Origin: Lota lota
Taxonomy: Eukaryota > Chordata > Actinopteri > Gadiformes > Lotidae
Assembly (NCBI GenBank): GCA_026745465.1
Contig: JACYXH010000472.1
Span: forward strand, 1,236,001 to 1,300,000
Length of the DNA stretch: 64,000 nt
Direction of reading: 5' to 3'
Part shown: positions 52,175 through 64,000 of the stretch, piece after piece
Position numbering within the stretch: the stretch's first letter is position 1
Layout: the number at the start of each line of letters is the position of its first letter
Made by a program: the position numbers and the translations under genes
The notes under the pieces: generated by a model
Seen by the model: the letters and a program-made list of their open reading frames with translations, nothing else
The model's database searches: none
What the model was told of the DNA's origin: nothing

Positions 52175-52952
52175 GTGAACACATAGATGGGCACGCAGTG
52201 TCTCATTTAAGCGGATTAGAGCCATCGGCCTGTCTCACAGGGGCCCGCGCGGGACACTTTCCCTCTTCTTTTTGGAGACACACACACACACACACACACA
52301 GCAGCCCTCCCACTCTCGCCCAGAGATCAGGTTCTTTGATTCGTCCAGATAAAGACCTCTTTCATGTCGACGGGACGGTTAGCGATTACACTGTCGGGCC
52401 CATCGTTTGGCTTGCGTTTGACAAATTTTTGGTGGTAGCTGTGTGTGTGTACATATGTGTGTGCGTGTGTGTGTGTGTGTGTGTGCAGAGCGGGCATACA
52501 AGCAGATTCACAGTAATTGAGCTGTCATTATCCAATGACCCTGCCAGACGCTAGTTCCGCGGCCTCTATTTGTTAAATACTTGGCTAACTTTCCTTGAGA
52601 GTAAGACCAATAGACAGAGAAGGAGTGGGTGGGGAGAGAGAGAGAGGGTACAGATTCCTACATGAGTGCTTTGGTGATTATTCTACCACCTTTCCTGAGC
52701 GGCGCAGCTGTCCGTTGGAGAGCGGCTGCGTTATATTGGCGCTGTGTGTGCATTTCTGTAGTCCCACAATTCCACCCCGGCGGCCGCTATCCAATTAATC
52801 CTGCTTGTATCTCTGCCGTTGTCGCCATTTATTCCCCCCTAACATTAGACTGCCCCCCCCCCCCCCTTCCTCCCCCCTGCTGATTACCTGAGCTCCATGG
52901 GGACAACCGCCATAGCAAGTCCTCACTAGGCTATAAAATCATGAAAAGGCTC

Positions 52953-53122
52953 CCCTTCTTTGAGCCGCTTCATTTAGGCATTTAACCCACTATACGAACC
53001 CTTCTTTGAGCCGCTTCATTTAGGCGTTTAACCCACTATACGAACCCTTCTTTGAGCCGCTTCATTTAGGCGTTTAACCCACTATACGAACCCTTCTTTG
53101 AGCCGCTTCATTTAGGCATTTA
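52953..53122. repeat. 46-bp tandem repeat, about 3.7 copies
   Basis: Units start at 52953, 52999, 53045 and 53091 with CCCTTCTTTGAGCCGC and end in CACTATACGAA; the last copy is cut after the GGCATTTA part. The two outer copies have GGCATTTA and the two inner ones GGCGTTTA. Near identity suggests a young expansion. Confidence 0.95.
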
Positions 53123-53377
53123 CATTACAGGTGACGGGGATATGGGTCATATGGTTTGAACAAGCGTTTTTTCACCTAGGTGTTCAGCCCCTACAGTTAA
53201 TACACAGGTGTTGTTGTTGTTCCTGGCTCCAGTATAAGGTGAGCTAGACCTAAAGCATTGGTTTAGTTTTACCTTACACATTAAAACTGATTTGAGGGAG
53301 GACCCCACTTTGTCCAGGGCTGCTATGGGTCCTCTCTGGGTCAGGATGTTTGGATACGTATGTGTGTGTATGGGTCC

Positions 53378-53464
53378 TCCAGTGTGTGTGTGTGTGTGTG
53401 TGAGTGAGTGTGTGTGTGTGTGCGTCCTCCAGTGTGTGCATGTGTGTGTGTGTGTGTGGGTCCT

Positions 53465-53495
<31 letters not shown>

Positions 53496-53598
53496 CTAAG
53501 TGTTGGCGGGGTCTCTGCCCCTAAAACATTTCAAGATGCCCCATTAGGCCGACGTCCCCTCTGCACATTAGCTCCACGTCACCCCCAGCCCCCCCCCC

Positions 53599-53620
<22 letters not shown>
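53378..53620. repeat. interrupted GT tracts, then C-run and (CA)n
   Basis: GT blocks separated by a recurring GTCCTCC insert (near 53424, 53459), then unique sequence and a C-run/CA tract at about 53590-53628 in inverted sense. Confidence 0.85.
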
Positions 53621-53635
<15 letters not shown>

Positions 53636-53929
53636 ACTGCTGCAAGATGCCCCCTCCACCCTCCCAACACCACCATCCACCTCTCAACCCCTCTGTCCCA
53701 GAGGCCCTGCCCCACCCCACCCCACCCCTCCGCCACCCCCACCCCAGCTTCACCCTGGCCGAGTGTACGGTTCCACAGTAACGATGAGGCGGCCCGCGTG
53801 TGAAAATATTGAATTGCAAAAACATCCCCGGGTGAGAGGGTGTGTGAATGGAGCTTTCAGCACCGGGGCCGCGCCGCTCCCCCCCACCACTGACTGACGG
53901 ACAACAAATGGCATTCTGTGTCCAGAGAG

Positions 53930-54060
53930 GGTGAGAGAGAGAGAGAGGAGGGGAGGGAGAAAAAGAAAAGGGGTGGGGGGCAGTGAGGGTAAGGGACAGG
54001 AAGAAGAGAGAGAAGGAGAGAGAGAGGGAGAGAAAGTGTGTGGGGGGGTGAGGAGGAGAT
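53930..54060. repeat. purine-rich (GA/GGGA) tract
   Basis: About 130 bp dominated by GA, GGGA and a G-run, on the + strand. Confidence 0.8.
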
Positions 54061-54648
54061 GTTGAGGGCTTTCTCAGACCACTTGAGTCTGGAGCGCCCC
54101 CTTATCACATGACCCATCTGACCCTTGACCCTCCCCCCCTTCCCCATGCTCAGCAGAGGACAGCCAGGCTTTTTTTTCTCCTCCCAACCCATGGGGTGGG
54201 ACAGACACACTCACACACTCAAAGAGCAGCATTCCCCCCTGTGTAGCGGAGGTAATAGGTAAAGGTACGGCTGGCGACCCCCACTTTCCCCCGTTCCACG
54301 GCAAGGCAAACCTCTTAAGATTTCCTTGATAGTGACAAAGGTAAGCGGCAGCCGCCATTTTGACCCCCAGTCCTCAGGCTCTGCTGCAGAACTTTTAAAG
54401 TGAAGGTCGCGCCCCATGTAAGACAAGACCTTCATATATATTGTACCAATAAGGGCTTGACTAAGGTGTTCTGTAATGCACCCCCTTATTATGTAGAGAT
54501 GATCTCCATTTAAAAGACTTGATTCACTTGAGATTGGTTGAGGAGTTTGTGAGCCAGTTTAGATATTAGTTTAGATTCTTTAGATTAGTATCAATGTTTG
54601 GAATGATGAGGCTTTAAAAGTGGTTAAATAGGTTTCATGTAACTGATA

Positions 54649-54651
54649 AGA

Positions 54652-54692
<41 letters not shown>
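54649..54692. repeat. (GT)n microsatellite
   Basis: GT tract with a TTTGT start. Confidence 0.95.
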
Positions 54693-54696
<4 letters not shown>

Positions 54697-54836
54697 CATT
54701 AGGGGGACCTTTGATATCTCATTGGACTGGCTATAGGTCACAGTATGACTAACTCTCCATCTCTCTCTCTCTCTAAGCTTCTCTTCTATTTCTTGGAGAT
54801 TTTCTTCCCTCCTCCGCCCTAGTACACTAAAACACT

Positions 54837-54838
<2 letters not shown>

Positions 54839-54902
<64 letters not shown>
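54839..54902. repeat. (CT)n microsatellite
   Basis: CT tract of 64 bp. Confidence 0.97.
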
Positions 54903-54904
<2 letters not shown>

Positions 54905-55294
54905 TCTGCGGTCTCCTTTGAAAAGATGCGGTGTCTTTGTCCAGCCTGATAAAGGAAGCCATAGTTCCTCCTTTTTTGCCTTCTTCTTTGTGGACCGGGA
55001 GGAGGAGGTGGGGGGGAGACTGGCGGCTCATGTAGAAGTGAAAATGGTATCCTCTCAGAGGGACTACATCTCCCCCCTACCTCTCTCCCTCCCTCTCCCT
55101 CTCTCTGACTCTCTCTCTCTCGCGCTATGTCCTCCAGGCTTGACTAATTACCAACCTCCCCCCCAACCCAGCTCCTCACCCCCTCCCCAGACTCCTGGTC
55201 CCTGGTCGGAGGCATGGACCAGGCATTCCCACCACCAGCACCTGGCCTTCTGTTCCTCCTGCCTGCCTTTGATGGCTGACACCCCAGAATACCT

Positions 55295-55301
55295 CCCCCC
55301 C

Positions 55302-55332
<31 letters not shown>

Positions 55333-55334
55333 AC
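55295..55334. repeat. C-run plus (CA)n
   Basis: Twenty-four C followed by CA, the same C-then-CA order seen at 28050 and 53590. Confidence 0.92.
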
Positions 55335-55437
55335 CATCTCTCCACCCCCACCCACAACTCCTCCTGCCGACACCCACCTCCCCCAACTTTTTCTTCTTCC
55401 TCCTGTCCTCTTCCTCCCACTCACTCTTCTTTTCCCT

Positions 55438-55440
<3 letters not shown>

Positions 55441-55525
<85 letters not shown>
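55441..55525. repeat. (CT)n microsatellite, 85 bp
   Basis: Uninterrupted CT tract. Confidence 0.97.
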
Positions 55526-55531
<6 letters not shown>

Positions 55532-55960
55532 GTCTCCCACTTAGTGGGTGTATGACGGTCGTATATAGGTTTGTATTGCCTCCAAACCCACCGACTAAGA
55601 ATGGGGAGGGGGGGTGTCTTTCAGGTGTTGCGTTGGGTGATGTGTTGGTTACGGGATGGCATGGGGGTGTTTGAGGTATATGACAATATGTATGTGCACA
55701 CACACACACACACACACACACTAAATAGGCTAGTGGCATCAGTTATCAAGGTACAGTGATTCATGAAAGAGGGAGAGATTCTTTTTGATTCTATTTCTCT
55801 TTTAAACCTGTGAGTTGTGATTACTGCTTCTTTAGATTGGAAGTAGACGCAGGATCAGTTGAGACCCAGACCATTGGTCCCAACATGTACACAAACCTAT
55901 AACAGATGGGCTGCTCCTGTTGAGACCCAGATCAACTCCTGATGAATTCCTCAAATTAGC

Positions 55961-55962
<2 letters not shown>

Positions 55963-56012
<50 letters not shown>

Positions 56013-56016
56013 ACAC
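55963..56016. repeat. (CA)n microsatellite
   Basis: CA tract with one TA break near the end. Confidence 0.95.
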
Positions 56017-58323
56017 GTGTATAATCAGACTCAAGTGGACTCTAATATCTCATTTAGTTAAATATTTGTGCGTCGCGACCCACCGTCTGAATCAATAGGA
56101 CCCCCCCACCCCCCACCCCCACCCCAATCACCCTCCCAGAGGAGGTGACCGGTTCATAGCTGCCCTCTGCGATCCCAGAGGGAGCGAGGCCTTCAGACAG
56201 CTTTCTGAGGAAAACAAATTGCTCTATTACCACATTGTTTCGTTTGCGCCGCGCAGTGTGGCCTGCAGGCAAGAGGCTGAGACTGAGGCTGCTTTAATTG
56301 CAAAGCGTTGCGCTCGGGACAGATCTGGTTTTTTGTGGTCTTTTTTGGCAAATTTCCCGCTCTTTTTTGCTTTGCATGTTGTTGCTGGAAGGGTCCAGGG
56401 TAGGTGGAGGATGGACAGGATCCACGTATTGGGCTGGCAGCCGTGTGCCAGAGCCCATGTATCAGAACACAGCTTTGTGATGAGCCAAGATGAGTCACAT
56501 GACCCAGCTAAAATGCGTAAAAATGTGGTAATAAAAGGGTCGGAAAAAAGTGTTAGATAAACGTTTACAATTATACTGCGTGAGCAATTAAGTGTAGAAT
56601 ATAGAAGCAATTTTATTTTATTTTTTCTTTCAAATAGAAGAAAATACCAGACAAAATAATAGTCGATTAGATCAGTTTAATAATAATATCGGTAATGTTA
56701 TTAAATATATATTTTTTATGAAATATGATTTAAATAAAAATAATTATGTCTATATAATTATGATTATGTATTATTGTTATTACGAACCATAAAGCCTCAA
56801 TACACATTAGCACCCGGCAGTCTCCACCAGGATGTGACATGTTCAGCTGCTCTTCCCTCTCCTCTCCACACACACAGTTCACACATCATCAGCACTACTG
56901 TCACCCCACCCACATGATGTCATCAGTCTGAGCACCTCTAAACACGCTAGCGAGCTGCTGATGTGTCTGTGTTGCATCATTCGCAACCTTTTAGACGGCA
57001 TTGTTATAGGACAGAATACTGTAAAAAAGTGGGGGGAAAAAAGTGAAAACTGATCATTTAGAGTCCCAACTGAGTTATCAGCGATTAAGTGGTTTGTGAA
57101 GGTCCAGTGTTAAGCTGGCGGGTGGTTGTAGAGTGGAACACGATGCGACGCTTTATAGGGCGTTTTCACAGTGGAACTTGGTGGCCATTAAAAAAGAAAA
57201 AGCAGAAGTGTACCTTCTAGAAATACTCTTAACTTCACTTGGTGTTAGCGTCCCAAAGCTCTCCGCCTCTCGCTCCTCATCAAACTTGCCCACATCCTCC
57301 CTTTCGAGGGTATAATAGGAAAAAGGCGGAAGATCCGCTTTCTGCATTTTGTTTTATGGGCGGTTGAATCGACCACTTGTGTGGTTTCTCTCTCTCCCTC
57401 GGTCCCGGGGCGAGCTGACCGTTCGTCTCCACGTTCCTGAGGGTTTTTGGGAAGATGTTAATTAAGACGTTTTAATTGGGAAGACGGTTGGACCCGGGGA
57501 CCCTTCGAGTCGGAGAAACGTTTTTGTGTGCCACGTCGGCCTTGTAGTTTCACTCTCACGCTCGTAACTACTGTGAACATATACGGAGACAACTTGATGT
57601 TGTCAAGTTCGACTTTATATACATCATCAGGGCCTCATCATTTTGTGTGGTGAATACATTTAATTTATCAAAATAAATATAAAATGTAAAATAAAAAAAA
57701 ACGTAGTTTTAGAGTACCGTTACGCTCTCCGACTTTCCAAAAAGCAAACCCCAGAATCACAGTTTCGCGTTAAGTTGACTCTTCATTACAACCTTGTGAA
57801 GTATCTCAGAGCAAACTCTTGCGTGCTTCCTCCCTTTACACAAGACTTTGATTCATACAACTCTCTCGCTCACGCTACTTTTTCCCCTCTCTCTCTCCAT
57901 TAGCGTCACTCCCTTTACCGCACTCATCCATTTTAATTAAAACGAGAAGTGAGGATCGCTGTCTTCTGTGTTTTGGCCGCTCGATGTTTACCTACCGGTA
58001 CCCAGATGGGAGCGCAGCGCCCACAGACAGGAGAAGGATGGATTTGATACACATTTGTTACAAAAAAAAAGAGGTTATTTACGCATATATTTAACGTCTT
58101 CCGAGAATCGTGGGGGGAACCCAAACATCAAAGTAGCGTGGCGGGCGAAGCAGCGAGGGCCTGGCGTTTGCCCGCACATCTGAGAGTGCTTTGGCGAAAT
58201 AACAGCAAATGTTTGCGTTGTATTGTATGGCGCGCTGCTGCGGGAGCTCCAAAGCCCTCTCTCTTCCTGCGCCTAAAGCACCTCTTAATAAAATACTCAA
58301 GAATAACTCCTTTACCTTAATCT
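56017..58323. other. prdm16 intron 1, unique block without long dinucleotides
   Basis: AT-rich at 56580-56790, then complex moderate-GC sequence from 57060 to 58320 that could hold regulatory elements. No coding exon recognised. Confidence 0.45.
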
Positions 58324-58474
58324 CCCCCCCCCCCCCCCACCACCACCCCCCACTCAGATTACCGCGCTCGGGGTGGGAAATTAACAGCAGACACACGCCC
58401 GTCTCCCTTCCCCCTCTCTTTCAGTCAGTCACCGCTTTGTTTTCATTCATAAGAATCCCCCCCCCCCCCCCCCC
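58324..58474. repeat. two C-runs
   Basis: C-runs at 58324-58338 and 58457-58474, with CCACC sequence after the first. Confidence 0.85.
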
Positions 58475-58956
58475 TTCTCTCTCTGGCTGTTCCATACAGT
58501 TGATCCATCCTTATCCTCCGTTAGCCCTTTCCTGTTAACTTCGTCATCTCGTCTTGATCCTCCCTCTCTCTCCGTAGCGAGACGCGGTCTGAACCCTGCG
58601 TGGTAGCCCCGAGGCCTGGTGGGGGGGGAAGAGGCATTTTATTGGGTCAATATTAGAAGCAACATGTGGCTAATGGGCGGCTGGCATTCTGCATGGTCTG
58701 GTCCTCATCAGCGCGGGGTAAGGGGGCCTAAACAACTAAACATGGCCGTTGACAATTGATACGAGGCCTTTAAAGTGGATCTGCTCGGCTGGGGAGAGGA
58801 AAGAAGAATGAGCAGGTTTGCTCCGCTGTGTGTGTGTGTGTGTGTGGATGTAAATTAGCATACTTAAGATAACTGCACTTACATGCACATGCAAACGCGT
58901 AAATGGACATGACTCGTGCACTCACTGTGCACTGTTCCCTAAATTAAATGGTGTAT

Positions 58957-59358
58957 GTGTGGGTGTGGGTGGGGGGGAGTGTTCGTGAGTATGTTTGTAT
59001 GCGAGCGTTTCTATCAGTGTGTGTGTGTGTGTGTGTTTGTGTGTGTGAATGAGTGTATCTATGAGTGTGAGTATGGTTGAGTGTGTGTGTGTGTGTGTGA
59101 GTGTGTGTGTGTGTGCGTATGTGTAAGAGAGTATCTATGAGCGTGTGTATGGTTCAGTGAGTGCATCTATGAACGTATGTGAGTATCTGTTTGTATGCGT
59201 GCATGTGTGTGTGTGTGTCCCCTGTTTGTACAGACTATGTGTGTGCAGTACTGAATGTGTGTGTGAGAGTGTGTACAGACTGTGTGTGTGTGTGTGTGAG
59301 AGTGTGTGTGTGTGTGTGTGTGGATGTATGAATGTGTACAGACTGTATGTGTGTACAG

Positions 59359-59398
<40 letters not shown>

Positions 59399-59416
59399 TG
59401 TGTACAGACTGTAACT
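58957..59416. repeat. interrupted GT repeat with recurring ACAGACTG inserts
   Basis: GT tracts with GAGTGT, ATGAGTG and GTACAGACTG insertions; the last recurs at about 59229, 59273, 59337, 59355 and 59402. A degenerate GT-based minisatellite in prdm16 intron 1. Confidence 0.8.
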
Positions 59417-59577
59417 CATACCTTACGGTACGGTAGTAGCGGTGGCTTTGAGCATGCTGCGTCCCGTTCCCTCTGATCCTCGTAACCAGAACTCCCTTTT
59501 TACTGCTTCCTGTCTGCCAGGCCACACCCCCTCCTGCACCTACACGCCCGCCCGCCTGCCATCTGGGTCAGCCCCAA

Positions 59578-59582
59578 CACAC

Positions 59583-59636
<54 letters not shown>
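59578..59636. repeat. (CA)n microsatellite
   Basis: CA tract with two early TA interruptions. Confidence 0.95.
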
Positions 59637-59638
<2 letters not shown>

Positions 59639-60337
59639 CCTCACTGTAGTCAGAACAGGGGTGTGTGTCTCATCCACTTACTTTGAAACCCATATCAGAC
59701 AGACGAGAGGAGAAAAGAACACCATTAATGCTATTTCCCCCCTCTCTCTCCCCCTCTCCCTCCTTACCCCCTCCTCTCTTGCTTTTTCATGCCACTTTTT
59801 CCAGCAGTGGAGTTCGATTGGCTTTCCAACTTTCCTTCATTGATTAATTTTACAGTTCATTTATATTGTAACTATTGTTGTGTGTAACGGTTCTCCAAAT
59901 CCATCATCTGTATGTTCATCGCTCCGTTGTTCTGATTGGTCAATTTGTACACCGTAGTCGTTTACAGGATAGATTGGAAATGGCTGCATACAAAAGCTGC
60001 AGATCGGATCTCTGATTGCTAAAGTGTGAGACAAAGCCCAGATTGTAGAGTTTACCGACGAACCTGACAACTTTTTAACGTGTTGTTTTTGTGTTATCTC
60101 CGTACAACTTGCTTCTCCTTCCTCTTCTCCCCTTTATTTGCATATTTGCATCTGTTTGCTAGAATAACCAGTATTGGTGATAAACCCATTTTAGTCCCCA
60201 CAATGATAGTAAACGTTACGGTGTATAGCAGACTGCCGTCAGTCCCCAGTGAGCCCTCAGTGTCTGCGATAGCCTTTTTGGTACCACTACTTAGCATTTT
60301 GATCACATCCTCTTCCCTCTTCATTTTACACACATGC

Positions 60338-60339
<2 letters not shown>

Positions 60340-60379
<40 letters not shown>

Positions 60380-60394
60380 CACACACACACACAC
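60340..60394. repeat. (CA)n(TA)n(CA)n microsatellite
   Basis: Two CA blocks flank a short TATATATA core. Confidence 0.95.
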
Positions 60395-61166
60395 GTCTAG
60401 AGAGGTGGGGTAGAGTGTCAGGTGTTGCCGGGGACAGTGCGTGGAGATGTTTGAACCCGGGCCAGCCGGGATTCTGTGACAGGGAGACGGTGGCGTCAGA
60501 CTCCCTGAACACAGTGCCAGTGTGAGAGGGAGAGAGAGAGAGAGAGACTGGCAGTAGCATGACAAAAAACAACACATGATGAAATTGATGAATAAAGTTA
60601 TTTTCACAGGGCTGACAAAAAGAAACAAGGAAAGAGACTTATTTATTTGGAGTAGCGCAGGTGCCTAGACCGGCCGATGCGTTGTTCCCCAGACAAAGAG
60701 GGCGTTTAACTCGTTGTCTCTCCCCAGGCCAAGAGTGAAGTGGCCTGCTTATTTGAGGAGGTTCTCAGGGTCAGTACTTGTGGTGACATATTAATTGAGG
60801 TGTTACACTAAAGAAAAGAAAGGTCTGAAAGTGTCAGGATTTGTCATGACTTGTCATGACGATGTTTGCAGAGCTGTGAAAATTGGTTGTGTTTGGCCGG
60901 GGAGACCTGCTGGATGTTTGTTTACCTATCAGCACTTTTTTAAACTGGCAGCCACCCACACTTGTGAGTGCAGGTGTGTTGGTGTGTATGTCTGTGTGTG
61001 TGTATGTGTGTGTATGAGTGCAGGTGTGTGTGTGTGTGTGAGTGTCTGTGAGAAGCAGGTGTGCTCCTTTAGTGTGTGTGCCTCCTAGCCAACCCTTCTT
61101 CCATCTTTGTTTAATCCCTTCTTTCACACCTTCATCCTCCTCCTCCCCATCATATTGTTAGGAAAG

Positions 61167-61300
61167 TGTAGCTATCCACCTAGCCAAAAGATACTGAGTT
61201 CAATCCCCCATGTCCATATCTTCCCTGAGCAAGATGCCCTAACCCCTACCTGGTCATTAATGATATGTATCTCAATTCACTGTAGGTCTCTTTGGATAAA
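61167..61300 (-). mobile_element. teleost interspersed repeat (TTTAGCAGATGC family), inverted copy
   Basis: Read on the minus strand it gives TTTATCCAAAGAGACC, CTACAGTGAATTGAGATAC, CATTAATGACCAGGT, GGGGTTAGGGCATCTTGCTC and a tail GGGGGATTGAACTCAG with CTTTTGGCTAGG. It lies within prdm16 intron 1, opposite to the gene. Confidence 0.65.
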
Positions 61301-62340
61301 AAATATATAAAAATAGATGTTAATAAGAACTTTATTCTCGGCTCATCAACTCAGTGTGCTAGAATATTTTTTACCATAAGGAATTGATTGTATATCTATT
61401 GTATAATGAATTGTAAGTGATTTTATTTGAATGCATTGTATAAATTGTATCACAGCCATGATTCCCTTGAAATACACATTTCATTTTTTGAAGACATGTA
61501 GTTCTGAGTGGTAATTAAAAACACTGCAGCTCTACATGTACGAGCTTGTAAAGTCATGCCTCTCCAACTTCATGTGTGGCCGTTTTTTTTGTTTATCCAG
61601 CCATTTCCCAAGTGATGATATAAATTTTGTGTTTGTGTGTGTGTGTGTGTGTGTGTTCGTGCCAGTGTGTAAGGGTGGGCTCATTGCTGTGGCAGCAGTG
61701 ACCACGGCAAAAAATAAACATTAGGATAATTTACAGATCTGTGAGTCGTTTCCCGAGTGACAAGTTCAAAATGCCTTATGGGTGTGACACGCATGCACAT
61801 ACACACACACTCACATCACCACACATTACCACATGCAAATACACACAGCAGAAGTGCATACTCTTCCAAATAGGGAGTATTAATATGCAGTTCATTTCCT
61901 AAAAACCAGCCAAGGAAAGCAATCCTTGCGGCCAGCCTCTTCGCTTTTAAAGCGTTACCAAGGCAACAGCTGTTTAATCTGACATTGTGTGTGTGTGCGA
62001 TGTGAAACGTATCAGGATGAAACACGATGAAGACTACAATACTAGCCAGAGATCTTGCAGGGGGAGAACAAATAAAGTGCTGGAATGCTGGGTCAATGTC
62101 TGGAAATATTTTCGATGAAACGAACAATCTGGAAACAGACGTGCACACGTGAGATCACACAGAACGAGATACGGCAGCGCACGTTACCCCCGTCTGACAC
62201 CCGATACACACACACGTGTGCGTGCACACACACGCTATACACACATGCACACACACATACACAGACTGCATTAACATGAGTCTTACAAATGGGTTTGTCT
62301 TGCGCACATGACAACCTTTGAATTCAAGCTACATCTTTCA

Positions 62341-62530
62341 GTTACGTCTTGAGTCTGTGTCTCTTGGTCTGTCTTTGTGTCTGTATGTCTGTCTGTCTGT
62401 CTCTCTCTTTATCTCTGTCTTTCTCTGTGTCTCTTTCTCTGTGTCTCAGTCTCTCTCTATCTCTGTGTGTGTGTGTGTGTCTCTCTCTCTCTGTCTCTCC
62501 CTCTCTACCTCTCCCTCTATATCCCTCACC
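62341..62530. repeat. degenerate CT/GTCT tract
   Basis: TCTGTC and CTCTCT units in mixture, with a short GT run near 62466. Confidence 0.85.
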
Positions 62531-62631
62531 CATCCGCAGTGGATCCGTTTCCAATTGAAGGCAGGTCATGTTTTGTGTTTCCTCCTTTTGTCATGACAGG
62601 GTTGGTGGGGTCTCTTATCGGATGTGGAGAT

Positions 62632-62729
62632 TATGTGTGTGTGTGTGTGTGTGTGTGTGTTTGGGTGCACACACGTCTGGAGGTATTTGTGTGTGTGTGA
62701 CTGTGTGTGTGTGTGTGTGTGTGTGTGTG
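62632..62729. repeat. interrupted GT tracts
   Basis: Two GT tracts (about 62634-62661 and 62687-62729) separated by unique sequence with CACAC. Confidence 0.9.
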
Positions 62730-63021
62730 GGACGGGGGCTCTCCGTGGGTTCGATGACCAGGTAAACGCGGGGTCACAACTCGTTGAGTCGCCAACTATT
62801 CATTTGCCGCGTTTCCGCTCTTTAGGGAAATTCGATTTGCCCGCCTCCCGCCCCCACCACTTCTTCTAACGTGTGTTTCTCCTCCAATCCTGAGCCTTTG
62901 AAGTTTGAGGGGGTCCCTTTGACCCCCCCTATTCCCCCCACCCTCACCCCCTTCCTCAGTTACCCTTGTGGCACCCGATCCTTACCTTGGCCACTCCAAC
63001 CTAACCCCTGTTATACACTCA

Positions 63022-63027
<6 letters not shown>

Positions 63028-63087
<60 letters not shown>

Positions 63088-63118
63088 CGCACACATGCGC
63101 GCACACACACACACACAC
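63028..63118. repeat. (CA)n microsatellite, interrupted
   Basis: CA tract with TATA and GCGC interruptions. Confidence 0.95.
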
Positions 63119-63622
63119 CTTTCTCCACCATCTTTCACATCTCTACCTCCAGACAGTGTTCATTACCTGAGGCAGTAATGAGAGAGAGAGAGGGAGAGAG
63201 AGCATGGTGGCTAATCAAATTGACTCTGCTGGTTTTCTGCCATCTGCGGGACTCTCGTCCATGGAAGGGTCACGGGTTCAATGCCGAGCTCCAGGAAACA
63301 CAAAAAACAAACATTTGAATTGACTTTGAGTTGAGGAGTTGTCGGTCAGAAACCATGTCGGTGCTCCGCCTCCATGTTTCCACTGCCCTCTGAGCCTGTC
63401 ATGAACTGTTTGTGCCAGGGCGTTTTACATCCAAATAACTGCTTTCGTCAAACGAAGGCATTTTCAGTAGACAGTAAACAGAGAATAGTGTATGAGATGG
63501 TTGAGGAGATGAACACAGGAACAACAGATATGAGAGAAAATTTTAATGTTTGGAAGGTTCGACGTAACCAAACATGAAGTAACTTGATAATGCCTCTGCA
63601 GTACAATTGTTTACACCCACTT

Positions 63623-63625
<3 letters not shown>

Positions 63626-63661
<36 letters not shown>

Positions 63662-63741
63662 TACGCGTGCGCGAGTGCACACACACACACACACACACAA
63701 ACACACAATACACACACACACACACACCCACACACACACAC
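63626..63741. repeat. interrupted (CA)n tract
   Basis: CA blocks broken by a GC-rich TACGCGTGCGCGAG piece (about 63661-63675) and by AATA and CCC. Confidence 0.92.
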
Positions 63742-64000
63742 TGCACTGACACCAGTGCAGCTGTCGGGCTGCCCCTGTCCTCTGGAGCTTAGCTGGGTCA
63801 TCTGCTTTGCCCCGGGACGTCCACAGGGACCCGAGGAGGCGAAAGACACCCTGCATCTGCACTGTTGGCTGGTGACAGGACATGGACGCCTTGGACTGAG
63901 TGAGGGAAAAGCTGGAAGATATTCCTATTTGTGTCTTGGGAAAGCAAATAGTTGTAACTATTTAACTATGTAATTCGGAGGCTTGGGTATTTGTAGTTGT
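63742..64000. other. prdm16 intron 1, end of window
   Basis: Unique sequence after the CA tract; an open stretch on the + strand has no recognisable domain. Nothing further seen. Confidence 0.5.

Noticed and set aside
63262-63300. tRNA/SINE B-box-like GGGTTCAATGCC
   Set aside because: Only one weak box without an A-box at the right distance or a recognisable SINE body.

Overview
The window is a stretch of teleost fish nuclear DNA that is almost entirely non-coding. Three things point to a fish. Very long and frequent CA/GT and CT/GA dinucleotide tracts occur every few kilobases. There are three copies of a repeat I recognise from many fish genomes (core TTTAGCAGATGC, tail GGGAATCAAAC). The single recognisable exon belongs to a vertebrate-specific gene. 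The dinucleotide density resembles that described for codfishes, but the species cannot be fixed from this sequence.

The only protein-coding exon I can support is the first coding exon of prdm16 (44377-44413, + strand). It encodes MRSKARARKLAK plus one base of the next codon and ends at a GTAGGT splice donor. In the PRDM16/MECOM (PRDM3) family this N-terminal peptide binds RBBP4 of the NuRD complex. Ala-5 and Lys-12 fit PRDM16 better than MECOM, which as I recall reads MRSKGRARKLAT. Everything from 44414 to 64000 is then the start of a long intron 1, and exon 2 is not in the window. Bases 1 to about 43950 lie upstream; no neighbouring gene is visible there, so this looks like the large non-coding flank of a developmental regulator.

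Layout: 1-37411 is unique sequence broken by many simple repeats, several minisatellites and two copies of the fish repeat. From 37412 to about 49790 is a 12-kb zone around prdm16 exon 1 without any long CA/GT or CT/GA tract. It is rich in AT, holds candidate regulatory sequence with homeodomain, PBX/HOX-like and SOX-like motifs (about 37820-38340), and carries a dense cluster of the palindrome TAGGCCTA (11 copies in 5.6 kb). The putative prdm16 leader has an NRF1-like site and upstream ORFs, one of which ends in an ATGA overlap with the prdm16 start codon. At 48296-48963, in intron 1, lies a 13-copy, 50-bp minisatellite with an internal, exactly repeated 200-bp four-unit block. From 49790 to 64000 the dinucleotide-rich texture returns, with a 46-bp tandem repeat and a third, inverted copy of the fish repeat.

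No rRNA, convincing tRNA, CRISPR array, intact transposon or retrovirus-like element was recognised. Long open frames over the simple repeats (Ser-Leu, His-Thr, Cys-Val runs) are artefacts and are not annotated. Motif-based regulatory calls are hypotheses.
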